Positions 20,245 to 27,918 of a stretch of DNA of 64,000 nt are shown here, in pieces (position 1 is the stretch's first letter; each line of letters begins with the position of its first letter). This DNA is from Lachnospiraceae bacterium (GTDB lineage: Bacteria > Bacillota > Clostridia > Lachnospirales > Lachnospiraceae): NCBI GenBank assembly GCA_029008875.1, contig JAQXJP010000035.1:124001-188000 (forward strand). Direction: 5' to 3'. A program made the translations under genes and the position numbers. A model generated the notes under the pieces. The model was not told the origin of the DNA. It made no database searches and was given only the letters and a program-made list of their open reading frames with translations.

Positions 20245-20314
20245 AGTCAACCTCCTTCGGGAATTCTTTTCCCCATATTATTACCGGATGATAGATTTCC
20301 CATCCGATGATTGT

Positions 20315-20343
20315 AGTGTAAACCTAAAATTAGCACTCGTCAA
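20315..20343 (-). promoter_or_regulatory. Promoter of clpB
   Basis: Minus strand: TTGACG (20343-20338), 17-base spacer, TACACT (20320-20315). The -35 box lies in the centre of the CIRCE element, so HrcA binding would block RNA polymerase. Confidence 0.75.
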
Positions 20344-20356
20344 TGGCGAGTGCTAA
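20330..20356. promoter_or_regulatory. CIRCE operator (HrcA site)
   Basis: TTAGCACTC, nine bases, GAGTGCTAA: all 18 arm positions match the CIRCE consensus. HrcA is the known repressor for this site; its gene is not in the window. The only gene close enough to be controlled is clpB, which is less often a CIRCE target than groES or the dnaK operon. Confidence 0.95.
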
Positions 20357-20423
20357 TAAAAATTATGAAATATTTCTAAACTGTTTTTTTGTTGACTATG
20401 TAAATTTTACTTTTGCCGGACGC

Positions 20424-21125
20424 TCAGCTCTGCAACTTGTTATGAACATGCTCCTCCAGAGCTTTTCTGCGCCTGTGCTCATGGGCTATTTCCTCCTGAA
20501 TCTCATCGATTCTTCTGAAAATATCCGCGACGGCTTCCTGTTCGTTTTCCGGTCCGAAATGCTGTTCTTCCTTCGCCCGCGCCTCGATATCCTTTCGGAA
20601 CAGTGCCTTAAAGATCACTCTCACTGCCGGTTGGATAAAGAAAAGCTGTGTAAAATACGCAAACGGGAAATTGAAGCATACCAGCTTCAGCCAGTTGGCG
20701 AGCAGGGTAACAATATGGAATCCCATATAGTAGGGATAGTACAGCCACGCCGCGATAAAGCTCATGGCCGGGCACATCAGCCCCACCGTCGCGCAGATGA
20801 TGGCCGTCTCAAAGAGCATGGGATGGTTTTTCGCAGGATTGAACACCCTGCAGGCAAGCTTGAAAGAGAGCGGACTTCCCATCACATTTTCCAGCAGATA
20901 GGCAAGGCAGAACTCGATGAGAATACAGGCCCATATGGGCAGATCCGTGCCCAGCATGTACACGCCTCCCTGGTTTTTGATTGCTGCGAGAACGCTGTCC
21001 GTTCCGTTGATTTGCATTAACACATTGCCATTTACAACATACAAGCTGTAAAAAACATAGGCATGTACGGTGATCACCACGGTGATAAATGCAAATACCA
21101 TTCTTTGAAATTGATTTCTTGGCAT
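20424..21125 (-). CDS. DUF2798-like integral membrane protein
   Basis: 233 residues. The start MPRNQFQRMVFAFITVVITV resembles the small DUF2798 membrane proteins, and four to five hydrophobic segments are visible (near 9-32, 60-80, 105-130, 140-160, 165-185). The last 45 residues are charged and helical (probably cytoplasmic). The ATG at 21125 has AGGAGG upstream; the frame runs further to 21161 without a ribosome site. No catalytic motif. The family name is from recall of the N-terminal pattern; the biochemical role is unknown. Confidence 0.65.
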   Translation of the reverse strand: MPRNQFQRMVFAFITVVITVHAYVFYSLYVVNGNVLMQINGTDSVLAAIKNQGGVYMLGTDLPIWACILIEFCLAYLLENVMGSPLSFKLACRVFNPAKNHPMLFETAIICATVGLMCPAMSFIAAWLYYPYYMGFHIVTLLANWLKLVCFNFPFAYFTQLFFIQPAVRVIFKALFRKDIEARAKEEQHFGPENEQEAVADIFRRIDEIQEEIAHEHRRRKALEEHVHNKLQS

Positions 21126-21434
21126 TTTTCTTCCTCCTGTTTTTACGCAAAAAAAACACACGTCATGTAAGCACGACTAATCGCAAATGTTCCGTGATCA
21201 GATTTACGTGCTATACACAACATGTGTCATCATTTTGCATTATTAATGGAAGAATATCACAAATTCTCTCAAGCCGTCAAGCACATCATTTTTGACCCCC
21301 AAGGCCGAATCATTTGACCCCCAAGGTCGAAATAAGGGAAAATTTGTCAAAAAAGCAAATCCCCACACTCTGCGGAATAAACAAAGAAATGATTACACAC
21401 ACTAGAAAAAACAACAGAACAGGAGGCATATCTT
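21126..21434. other. Intergenic region with paired direct repeats
   Basis: 309 bases between two divergent genes. The only structure I see is a 19-base direct repeat, TTTGACCCCCAAGG[C/T]CGAA, at 21291-21309 and 21313-21331, spaced 22 bases apart (about two helical turns), about 100 bases upstream of the DUF3892-like gene. It could be a tandem protein-binding site. No promoter boxes of good quality were found on either strand. Confidence 0.5.
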
Positions 21435-21722
21435 ATGAATGAAAAAATAGCAAGCGCTCTTCCTTTGGCAGCCATGGATGAAATTCCAACCCCAAACAGC
21501 GATGCGGTAACCATCACCGGCCTTGTGAAGGAGCGTGGTCGCATCACCGGTTACCAGTTGTCGGACGACCGAATTGTCAGCCGGGAGGAGGGTGTTTCCA
21601 TGGCCAAGGCCGGACAGATTCGCGGCGTCGGTGTGGCCCACAAAAAGGAGACGGAATACCTCAAATCCATCCCGGACGGCACGGAAAGCAACAACCTTTC
21701 CTCCCTCCCCACTGTGAACTAG
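21435..21722 (+). CDS. DUF3892-like small protein
   Basis: 95 residues, soluble. The middle part (ITGLVKERGRITGYQLSDDR, then the block VSREEGVSMAKAGQIRGVGVA, KKETEYLKSIPDGTESNNL) matches the pattern I know from DUF3892 proteins, which are small, widespread in Firmicutes and uncharacterised. AGGAGG lies just upstream of the ATG. Its TAG stop (21720-21722) is formed by the left end of the 1-kb inverted-repeat-bounded element, so the last residues may be recent. Function unknown. Confidence 0.7.
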   Translation: MNEKIASALPLAAMDEIPTPNSDAVTITGLVKERGRITGYQLSDDRIVSREEGVSMAKAGQIRGVGVAHKKETEYLKSIPDGTESNNLSSLPTVN

Positions 21723-21876
21723 GGAGGTTCCTTCTGTCACGGGCCATCGCCCTTTGGCTAGGGGGCGTGTGGACACATTATAACAAACCGGAAGTTGTCG
21801 AGTTGTTTGTAAGAAGAGGAACTACTTGCCTGAAGGTAAGTAGCTAGCCGGGAGGTTGGGGCTTGGTTATTATGAG

Positions 21877-22275
21877 AATCTGTCAGTCTTAAATGGGGGC
21901 AAGTGCCAAAAAAGACCGACGGAAAAGCGGAATTTGGGCTGATTCAGAAGAATCTGTCAGTCTAAAATAAGGGCAAGTGCCAGAAGAGACTGACGGGAAA
22001 GCAGATTCTGAAGAACTTGTCAGTCTTAAATGAGAGGAAGTGCCAAAAGAGACTGACGGGAAAGCAGAATTTGGGCTGATTCAGAAGAATCTGTCAGTCT
22101 AGAATGGAGGCAAGTGCCAGAAAAGACTGACGGGAAAGCAGAATTTGGGTTGATTCAGAAGAATCTGTCAGTCTAAAATGGGGGCAAGTGCCAGAAAAGA
22201 CTGACGGGAAAGCAGTATTTGGGTTGATTCAGAAGAATCTGTCAGTCTTAAATCAGGGAAAACGTCAAAATGGAC
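21877..22275. repeat. Tandem array of 74-bp two-hairpin units
   Basis: Units start at 21877, 21951, 22014, 22088, 22162 and a partial one at 22236. Four full units are 74 bp; the unit at 21951 is 63 bp because 11 bp are deleted. Each contains CTGTCAGTCT paired with AGACTGACGG (one T-G wobble in RNA) around a loop with GGCAAGTGCC, and a second hairpin GATTC-AGAA-GAATC at the unit junction. The period is not a multiple of three, so the array does not encode a peptide repeat. Confidence 0.85.
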
Positions 22276-22317
22276 AGACACTCAGGTGGAACGCTACATA
22301 TTAAGGAACGCCTATCT

Positions 22318-22580
22318 CTACATATACATTCTGTATTTTTGCTAATATATAGCCGGGAGCATGCCTCTACGTATACATTCTGCATTTCTGAAAAAATAAC
22401 CGTAGTCGGGAGTTCATCCCTACGGATATATTTTGCATTTTGGAAAAAATAGCCGTAACTTACGCCCCGTTGCTACGTATACATTCTGCATTTCTCGAAA
22501 TATAGCCGTAACCTACGCCCTTTCCCTACGGATATATTCTGCATTTCTCGAAATATAACCGTAATCAGCCTACCTAATAC
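22318..22580. repeat. Tandem array of 53-bp hairpin units
   Basis: Five units begin at 22318, 22367, 22420, 22473 and 22526 (spacings 49, 53, 53, 53). Each starts CTACG[T/G]ATA[C/T]ATT and has a TTCTGCATTT centre and an AAATATA[A/G]CCGTA right side, so that TACGG-ATATATT can pair with AAATATA-CCGTA. Unrelated in sequence to the 74-bp array that precedes it. Confidence 0.8.
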
Positions 22581-22626
22581 GTTAGCCAAACATCTCGACA
22601 GCTTCCAGTTTGTCGAGTTGCTTGCT

Positions 22627-22663
22627 AAAAAAGTACCCGTACATTTTTGGCTAATGTACGGGT
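22627..22663 (-). terminator. Terminator of the ech-hyp operon
   Basis: ACCCGTACA (minus strand, 22663-22655) pairs perfectly with TGTACGGGT (22643-22635) over an 11-base loop and is followed by ACTTTTTT. It lies inside the candidate mobile element, about 55 bases beyond hypA. Confidence 0.75.
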
Positions 22664-22716
22664 GTATTTTCTTAAAACTCTAACTAAATAACATTGCCGT
22701 GACAGAAGGAACGTCC

Positions 22717-23061
22717 CTACATCTCCAGTTGGATGTCCTCCACGGTGAGGTCATTCCAGATTTGGGGCCGGAGCCTTTCGCTGCCACACTTAGGGCAGTG
22801 CTGCATGGTCAAGTCCTTGGGAAAAACGCCGCCGCAATCCCGGCACAGGATGGTGGTGGGGACGAGCTTCGCGATAATTTTTGCGCCCTCCGCCACGGTT
22901 CCCTCCGCAAAAATACTCAGGTATTCCTCAATGATCTCGGGCACGTAATCGCAGCCTTCCCCCATCCGGATGGTAACGCTCACCACCCGCTTGGGCTGTT
23001 CCCGTTCCACCACATCCATAACAATTTTGTAGATTCCTTCCGTCACCGGTAATTCATGCAT
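22717..23061 (-). CDS. hypA: Hydrogenase nickel incorporation protein HypA
   Basis: 114 residues, normal length. The Ni-binding N terminus MHE is intact (His2) and the zinc site is C73xxC76...C89xxC92. It delivers nickel to the large subunit precursor, normally together with the GTPase HypB. Last gene of the ech-hyp operon, nine bases after hypE. Its TAG stop (22719-22717) is supplied by the right end of the inverted-repeat-bounded element. No hypB follows, where it is often found. Confidence 0.93.
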   Translation of the reverse strand: MHELPVTEGIYKIVMDVVEREQPKRVVSVTIRMGEGCDYVPEIIEEYLSIFAEGTVAEGAKIIAKLVPTTILCRDCGGVFPKDLTMQHCPKCGSERLRPQIWNDLTVEDIQLEM

Positions 23062-23070
23062 AACATTCCC

Positions 23071-24081
23071 CTAACAAATTCTTGGCAGTCCCTCGCCAAG
23101 CAACACATCCACCACGCGTTTTCCGCCGATTCGAGTCTTCATGATCACGCTGTTTTGTGGGGTTGCATCCCCTTCCCCCAGAGGGGCCAACACCTGACCG
23201 ATTACGCAGGCGTCCGCCCCGTATCTGGCACTTCGAATGATCTCAAGAGCCTTCTCTTCATCCTCTTTTGCCACGATTGCAATCAGTTTTCCCTCGTTGC
23301 CCATATACAGGGGATCCAGCCCCAAAAGACCGCAGAAATCCTTCACCTGATTGCTCACCGGGATTTTGGTCTCCTCCACCAGAAACTGGTGTCCGGACGC
23401 CAGCGACAGTTCCTTGAGCACCGTGCCCAGGCCTCCTCTGGTCACATCCCGAAGCACATGCACCTGCACGCCGGACTTCAATAAATTTTGCACCATCTCC
23501 ACCAGCGGGGCATTGTCGCTCTCAATCCGGTTGGAAATTCCCATGCGGGCACTGAGGATGGTAGCGTGGTGATCCCCCATGTTGCCGGAGGCGATAATCG
23601 CATCCCCCTGCCTTGCGCCCGAAGCCTTGATATCCACCCCGTCCGGCACAAATCCCACGCCTGTGGTGTTGATGTAGATACCGCCGTTTCCTTCCACCAC
23701 CTTGGTGTCCCCGGCCACCACAATCACACCGGCCTCCTTTGCCGTTTTCGCCATGGACTCTACTATTCTGCGAAGCAGTGCTATATCCGCCCCCTCCTCC
23801 AGAATAAACCCGCTGGTAATGTATCTGGGCACAGCGCCGCGCATCAGCAGATCGTTGACGGATCCGCAGACGCTGAGTCTCCCGATATCACCACCCGGAA
23901 ATTCCATGGGCGTCACCACGAAACTGTCGGTGGTAATTGCAATCCGACCGCTCCCGTCCACCACCGCTGCATCCTCCATGGCAGAGAGCACGTCGTTGGC
24001 AAAGCAGTCCCCGAATATTTTGTCGATCAGCTCACCGGTGGCCCGGCCTCCGCTGCCGTGTTCCATTATAATTTTATCCAT
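23071..24081 (-). CDS. hypE: Carbamoyl dehydratase HypE
   Basis: 336 residues. HypE dehydrates the carbamoyl group on its C-terminal Cys to make the cyanide ligands of the NiFe site. The start MDKIIMEHGSGGRATGELI and the end LPRIC, with the terminal Cys that carries the thiocarbamate, are both canonical; the ATP-grasp-like PurM fold residues lie between (DSFVVTPMEFPGG, VVAGDTKVVEGN). I start at the ATG at 24081; the longer frame to 24225 overlaps hypD. Sits between hypD and hypA. Confidence 0.95.
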   Translation of the reverse strand: MDKIIMEHGSGGRATGELIDKIFGDCFANDVLSAMEDAAVVDGSGRIAITTDSFVVTPMEFPGGDIGRLSVCGSVNDLLMRGAVPRYITSGFILEEGADIALLRRIVESMAKTAKEAGVIVVAGDTKVVEGNGGIYINTTGVGFVPDGVDIKASGARQGDAIIASGNMGDHHATILSARMGISNRIESDNAPLVEMVQNLLKSGVQVHVLRDVTRGGLGTVLKELSLASGHQFLVEETKIPVSNQVKDFCGLLGLDPLYMGNEGKLIAIVAKEDEEKALEIIRSARYGADACVIGQVLAPLGEGDATPQNSVIMKTRIGGKRVVDVLLGEGLPRIC

Positions 24082-24127
24082 CAATCTTCCATCCTTCCGC
24101 CTTCGGATTATTGTCATCCTCCCCGTC

Positions 24128-25183
24128 CTAATTCTGTCCGCCGGTGGAAAAAGCAGCAAGACAGCTTCCCTCGTAGGACACCATGCAGGCTCCCTGGGGG
24201 TTCTGTGGGGTACATGCCTTGCCAAAGAGCGGACAATCCCAAGGAGTCTTTTCCCCCTTCAGAATCTCTCCACAGCTGCACGCTTTGTTCCTCTTGCGAT
24301 CCTCAAACAGGCCGGCGCTCCCCGCGTCATACTGCTGATACTCCGGTTTCAGAAGCAGCCCGGATTCCTCCACAACGCCAAATCCGCGCCAGCCGGCCGC
24401 AGACACCCGAAAGTACTTCTCAAGCTGCGAAACCGCCACCTCGTTGGCCCCCGCAGACACCACGGAGGGATAAAAATTTTCCACCGAGCATCTTCCCTCC
24501 CGGATCATTTGCACCAACCCGTATATGGCGATCAGAAGTTCCTCCGCCTCAAACCCGGACACTGCAAAGGGTTTGTGATATTCCTTTGCCAGGGGCGCGA
24601 AATACTCGCTCCCCGTGATGGCGCACACGTGGCCCGGCGCCAGAAATCCATGGATTTTTGTCTCGCTGTCCAGCAGCCACCGGAGCACCCCCGGCATGGT
24701 CTTTAAGGAGGTCAGCAGCTTCACATTGCCGATTCCCTTCCCGATAATCTCGTCCAGCATAAGGGTGTACACCGGCGCCGTGGTCTCAAATCCCACAGCG
24801 GCAAAGATAAAGGTGGTATCCGGCTCTTCCACGGCAAGCTTCAAGGTGTCCATGGGGGCATAGACCATGCGCACGTCTGCCCCCCGCCCTTTGGCCTCGC
24901 TCAAACTGTACCGGCTTCCCGGCACCCTAAACAGATCGCCGAAACTGACCACTGCCGTTTTCGGCGTGGAAGCAAGCTCAATGAGACGGTCCACATAGGC
25001 GGTGGGCGTCACACACACCGGACACCCGGGACCGCTAATCAGCCGAATCTTCGGCGACAGAATACTCCGCACCCCGTACCTGGCAATGGCGGCCGTGTGG
25101 CTTCCACACACCTCCATAATGCGAATCTCCTCGCCCTCATATTCCCCTAATCTCTTGCCGATTTCCTCAATTGTGAGACTCAT
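24128..25183 (-). CDS. hypD: Hydrogenase maturation protein HypD
   Basis: 351 residues. HypD with HypC is the scaffold on which the Fe(CN)2CO unit is assembled. Visible motifs: EVCGSHT near residue 25, SGPGCPVCVTP near 50-60, FETTAP near 150, GHVCAITG near 205, and the C-terminal cysteines (ACSCGEIL and CPLFGKACTP) that hold the [4Fe-4S] cluster. GGAGG precedes the ATG. Gaps to hypC and hypE are 25 and 46 bases. Confidence 0.95.
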   Translation of the reverse strand: MSLTIEEIGKRLGEYEGEEIRIMEVCGSHTAAIARYGVRSILSPKIRLISGPGCPVCVTPTAYVDRLIELASTPKTAVVSFGDLFRVPGSRYSLSEAKGRGADVRMVYAPMDTLKLAVEEPDTTFIFAAVGFETTAPVYTLMLDEIIGKGIGNVKLLTSLKTMPGVLRWLLDSETKIHGFLAPGHVCAITGSEYFAPLAKEYHKPFAVSGFEAEELLIAIYGLVQMIREGRCSVENFYPSVVSAGANEVAVSQLEKYFRVSAAGWRGFGVVEESGLLLKPEYQQYDAGSAGLFEDRKRNKACSCGEILKGEKTPWDCPLFGKACTPQNPQGACMVSYEGSCLAAFSTGGQN

Positions 25184-25208
25184 ACTTCTTCCTCCCGCAC
25201 CGGTCCGG

Positions 25209-25415
25209 TCAATCCAATCCCTGCATCAGCTCTGCGATTTCCTCCGCCTCCTGCTTTTTCACCGTCTGAATCACACAGCCGGCATGTACCAGGGCGTAGT
25301 CCCCCACATTTGCCTTCACCAGTCCCACATAAGCCTCCACCAGATTTCCGGAAAAATCGATGGTGGCCTTACCATCCTCTATGCTGATAATCTTACCGGG
25401 TATTGCTACACACAT
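25209..25415 (-). CDS. hypC: Hydrogenase assembly chaperone HypC
   Basis: 68 residues. MCVAIPGKI gives the essential Cys2 after removal of Met, and the OB-like small domain follows (VGDYALVHAGCVIQTV). It shuttles the iron unit from HypD to the hydrogenase large subunit. Located 12 bases after hypF. Confidence 0.94.
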   Translation of the reverse strand: MCVAIPGKIISIEDGKATIDFSGNLVEAYVGLVKANVGDYALVHAGCVIQTVKKQEAEEIAELMQGLD

Positions 25416-25427
25416 ACTTTGATCCCC

Positions 25428-27860
25428 TCATTCTATGTCCTCATTCTCGCTCTCAAAAGCCAATGCCAGATATGCCTGTCCCAGGCACAATCCCCCGTCG
25501 GAACAGGGAACCTGTTCATTGAGATACACTCTGTAACCCCTGGCTTCCAAGTGCCGGATAGTCCGCTCCAGAAGAATCCGGTTGTTGAAGGTTCCTCCAG
25601 ACAAAACCACCTGAAATGCGCCCTCTTCCTGGTTGCGCTGGCGGCTGACCATGTCGCACACCGCTATTATATACTGGGAAATCAGATTAATAAAGCCTCT
25701 TGCCAACACCGCATAATGCTTTTTTCTGTCCTCCCGGCATTCCGATGAACCACGTTCAACATCCTCTGTCAGCTTTTTCAGAACAGCCACGGTGTCCAAC
25801 ACATAGCTTTTCGACGGCGCGCCGCCATCCGGCAGCACATCTCCAATCTCCATAAGCGGGGCATCATCGTTCTCCGCGGTGCGGGCCAGATTCTCCAGCT
25901 CGATGGGAGCCTCCCCCTCGTAACCGTTGTAATGACAGCAATCCAGCAGCGCGGAAACAGCGTCAAACAGCCTCCCCATGGAGGTGGACACAACCGTGTT
26001 CATCCCCAGGGCAATCGCCCGCTCCACCAGATGATAATTCTCCCGTTGCTCATCGGTAAAAAGCAAGTCCCCGTTCTGCACACCATTGGCCAGATACCCC
26101 ATGAGAATGGTATCCCCGTTCCGGGCTCCCTCATTTCCGCCAATGAGCTTCACCGGCAGAATGTGCCCGATTCTCTCCATCTTATCCGCTCCGGTTCTCT
26201 CGCAATCCTCCCACAGGAACACCTCGCTTCCCCAGACGGTTCCATCCTCACCGTAGCCCGTGCCGTCAAAGGCAAATCCAAGCACGGTTCCCTGCAGATG
26301 ATGCTCCGCCACCACGGACGCCACATGGGCCTTGTGGTGCTGGATACCCAAAACAGGCTTGCACGCAATGGCTACACCCTGCTCCTGCAAATCCTTCACA
26401 AGCCCTCCGGACACATACCCCGGATGCAAATCCGCCGCGCAGATTGCGGGTTCAAAGCCAAACAAACCTTCCATGTGCTTGACCTGTCGCAGATATTCCC
26501 GGGCTCCGGACAGATTTTCCAGATCTCCCAGATGTCCGCTTAAGTAGGCGCGCCCCTGCTCTACATAGCAAAAGGCAGCCTTCAGATCCCCCCCCGCCGC
26601 CAAGGCATTCCCCTTCCCTGGAAAAGGAATGGGCTCCGGCACGTAGCCTCTGGCCCTGCGAACCATAAGCGTCCGCCCCGCAACCACCCGCACCACGGAA
26701 TCGTCCAGCGGTGTCAGGATTCGCCGGTTGTGGGACAGTATACCCAGAGGTACCCCGCTCATGGGCACCCGCTCCCTAAGCCACTCCTCCATCTCCTTAT
26801 TCTCCGTCAACAGCAGGTCTCCGGAGCCGTTGCCACTGGTCATAACCAGAGGTCCGCAGAACTTTGTCAGCAAAATCTGTTGCGGATTGCAGGGGAGCAT
26901 TGCCCCCACATCCGGACTGGTTCCGCACACCGAATCCGCGAAAGCGGGTGCGAAGATTTTGGCTTTCTTTTGCAATAATACAATAGGCCTTGCCGGACTT
27001 GCGATTGCCTCCCGCTCGGCAACCTTCATCTCACAATATTCCAGGAGGGACTTCTCGTTTGGGAAACACACCGCAAAGGGTTTTGTCTCCCGCCCCTTCA
27101 ACCTGCGGAGCGTTGCCACCGCCTCCTCATTTTGGGGGTCGCAGGCCAGGTGATAACCGCCAATGTCCTTCATGGCCACAATTCCGCCTCTGCGCAGACA
27201 TTCCGCCGCCCTGCCGATGGCATCATCCATCCGGTCCGACACCCCGGGACTTGTCACGATTCCACGCTCATCGTCCCACGCCATCTCTCTCCAGGACAAC
27301 TCCGGGCCACACTCCGGGCAGCATATGGTCTGGGCGTGCCGGCGGACATTCCCCGGCTGCACATACTCCCGCCCGCAGATTGGGCACATTTCGAATTCCC
27401 CCATGGTAATGCGGGGCCTGTCATAGGGCAGCGCCTCCAGGATGGAATATCTCGGACCGCAGGAGACACAGCTGATAAATCCGTGGTGGAATCTGCGGTT
27501 CGACCTGTCCCAAAGTTCCTCTTCACAGCGGTCGCAGGTTGCAAGATCCGCCGGGATAAAGGGAATCACATGGTCTGTCTGTATGCTCTCCACGATGGAA
27601 AAAGCTTCAGGGACCGGCCCTTTGCCTTCGGTCTCCCGAACGCGGATCTGCTCCACCCGCGCACCCTTGGGCGCCTCCCTGCGAAGTCCTTCCACAAATT
27701 CATCCATGGCCTCCGCCTCCCCGGCGGCCTCCAGAATCACGATTCCTCCGGCATTGCGCACCGAGCCGACTATATGATATTTTTCTGCCAATTCAGCCAC
27801 AAAAGGGCGAAATCCGATTCCCTGGACCAACCCCGTGACTGTAATCTCACATGTGTGCAT
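25428..27860 (-). CDS. hypF: Carbamoyltransferase HypF
   Basis: 810 residues. HypF makes carbamoyl-adenylate from carbamoyl phosphate and passes the group to HypE. Domains in order: acylphosphatase (GLVQGIGFRPF, residues 9-19), two zinc fingers (CDRCEEEL...CVSC, CPICGREY...CPECG), YrdC-like domain (about 200-390), and the Kae1-like domain with HHKAHVASVVAEH and FDGTGYGEDGTVWG. Start chosen at the ATG at 27860 with GAGAGG upstream. A perfect hairpin separates it from echF (27883-27910), so hyp expression may be lower than ech expression. Confidence 0.95.
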   Translation of the reverse strand: MHTCEITVTGLVQGIGFRPFVAELAEKYHIVGSVRNAGGIVILEAAGEAEAMDEFVEGLRREAPKGARVEQIRVRETEGKGPVPEAFSIVESIQTDHVIPFIPADLATCDRCEEELWDRSNRRFHHGFISCVSCGPRYSILEALPYDRPRITMGEFEMCPICGREYVQPGNVRRHAQTICCPECGPELSWREMAWDDERGIVTSPGVSDRMDDAIGRAAECLRRGGIVAMKDIGGYHLACDPQNEEAVATLRRLKGRETKPFAVCFPNEKSLLEYCEMKVAEREAIASPARPIVLLQKKAKIFAPAFADSVCGTSPDVGAMLPCNPQQILLTKFCGPLVMTSGNGSGDLLLTENKEMEEWLRERVPMSGVPLGILSHNRRILTPLDDSVVRVVAGRTLMVRRARGYVPEPIPFPGKGNALAAGGDLKAAFCYVEQGRAYLSGHLGDLENLSGAREYLRQVKHMEGLFGFEPAICAADLHPGYVSGGLVKDLQEQGVAIACKPVLGIQHHKAHVASVVAEHHLQGTVLGFAFDGTGYGEDGTVWGSEVFLWEDCERTGADKMERIGHILPVKLIGGNEGARNGDTILMGYLANGVQNGDLLFTDEQRENYHLVERAIALGMNTVVSTSMGRLFDAVSALLDCCHYNGYEGEAPIELENLARTAENDDAPLMEIGDVLPDGGAPSKSYVLDTVAVLKKLTEDVERGSSECREDRKKHYAVLARGFINLISQYIIAVCDMVSRQRNQEEGAFQVVLSGGTFNNRILLERTIRHLEARGYRVYLNEQVPCSDGGLCLGQAYLALAFESENEDIE

Positions 27861-27882
27861 CCTGCCTCTCCAACAAAACAAA

Positions 27883-27910
27883 GGGCAAGACACAACTCCC
27901 CGTCTTGCCC
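27883..27910 (-). terminator. Hairpin between echF and hypF, partial terminator
   Basis: GGGCAAGAC (27910-27902) pairs with GTCTTGCCC (27891-27883), ten-base loop, followed on the minus strand by TTTGTTTTGTT. The interrupted T run suggests attenuation or an mRNA stability element rather than a full stop. Confidence 0.55.
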
Positions 27911-27918
27911 AAATCTGT

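Larger units (their letters stand above)
21720..22719. mobile_element. Candidate non-autonomous element with terminal inverted repeats and internal hairpin arrays
   Basis: A 23-base sequence at 21720-21742 recurs inverted at 22697-22719 with one mismatch; the core is GTTCCTTCTGTCACGG. If the outer TA on each side is a target duplication, the terminal repeats are 21 bp, beginning GGGA. Nothing inside is convincingly coding. The interior holds two tandem arrays of hairpin units (21877-22275 and 22318-22580) and a terminator. The TAG stops of both flanking genes are made from the element ends. A 66-bp hairpin at 33301 has related ends. No transposase is present, so a MITE-like origin is an inference. 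Confidence 0.55.

Noticed and set aside
20424-21161. Extra 12 residues at the start of the DUF2798-like protein
   Set aside because: The ATG at 21125 follows AGGAGG directly; the upstream residues would cover that ribosome site.
22270-22452. 60-residue plus frame inside the hairpin arrays
   Set aside because: It crosses from one array to the other, has no ribosome site and its composition follows the repeat units.
21877-22580. CRISPR array
   Set aside because: Whole units including the would-be spacers are repeated, there are no unique spacers, and no cas genes are near.
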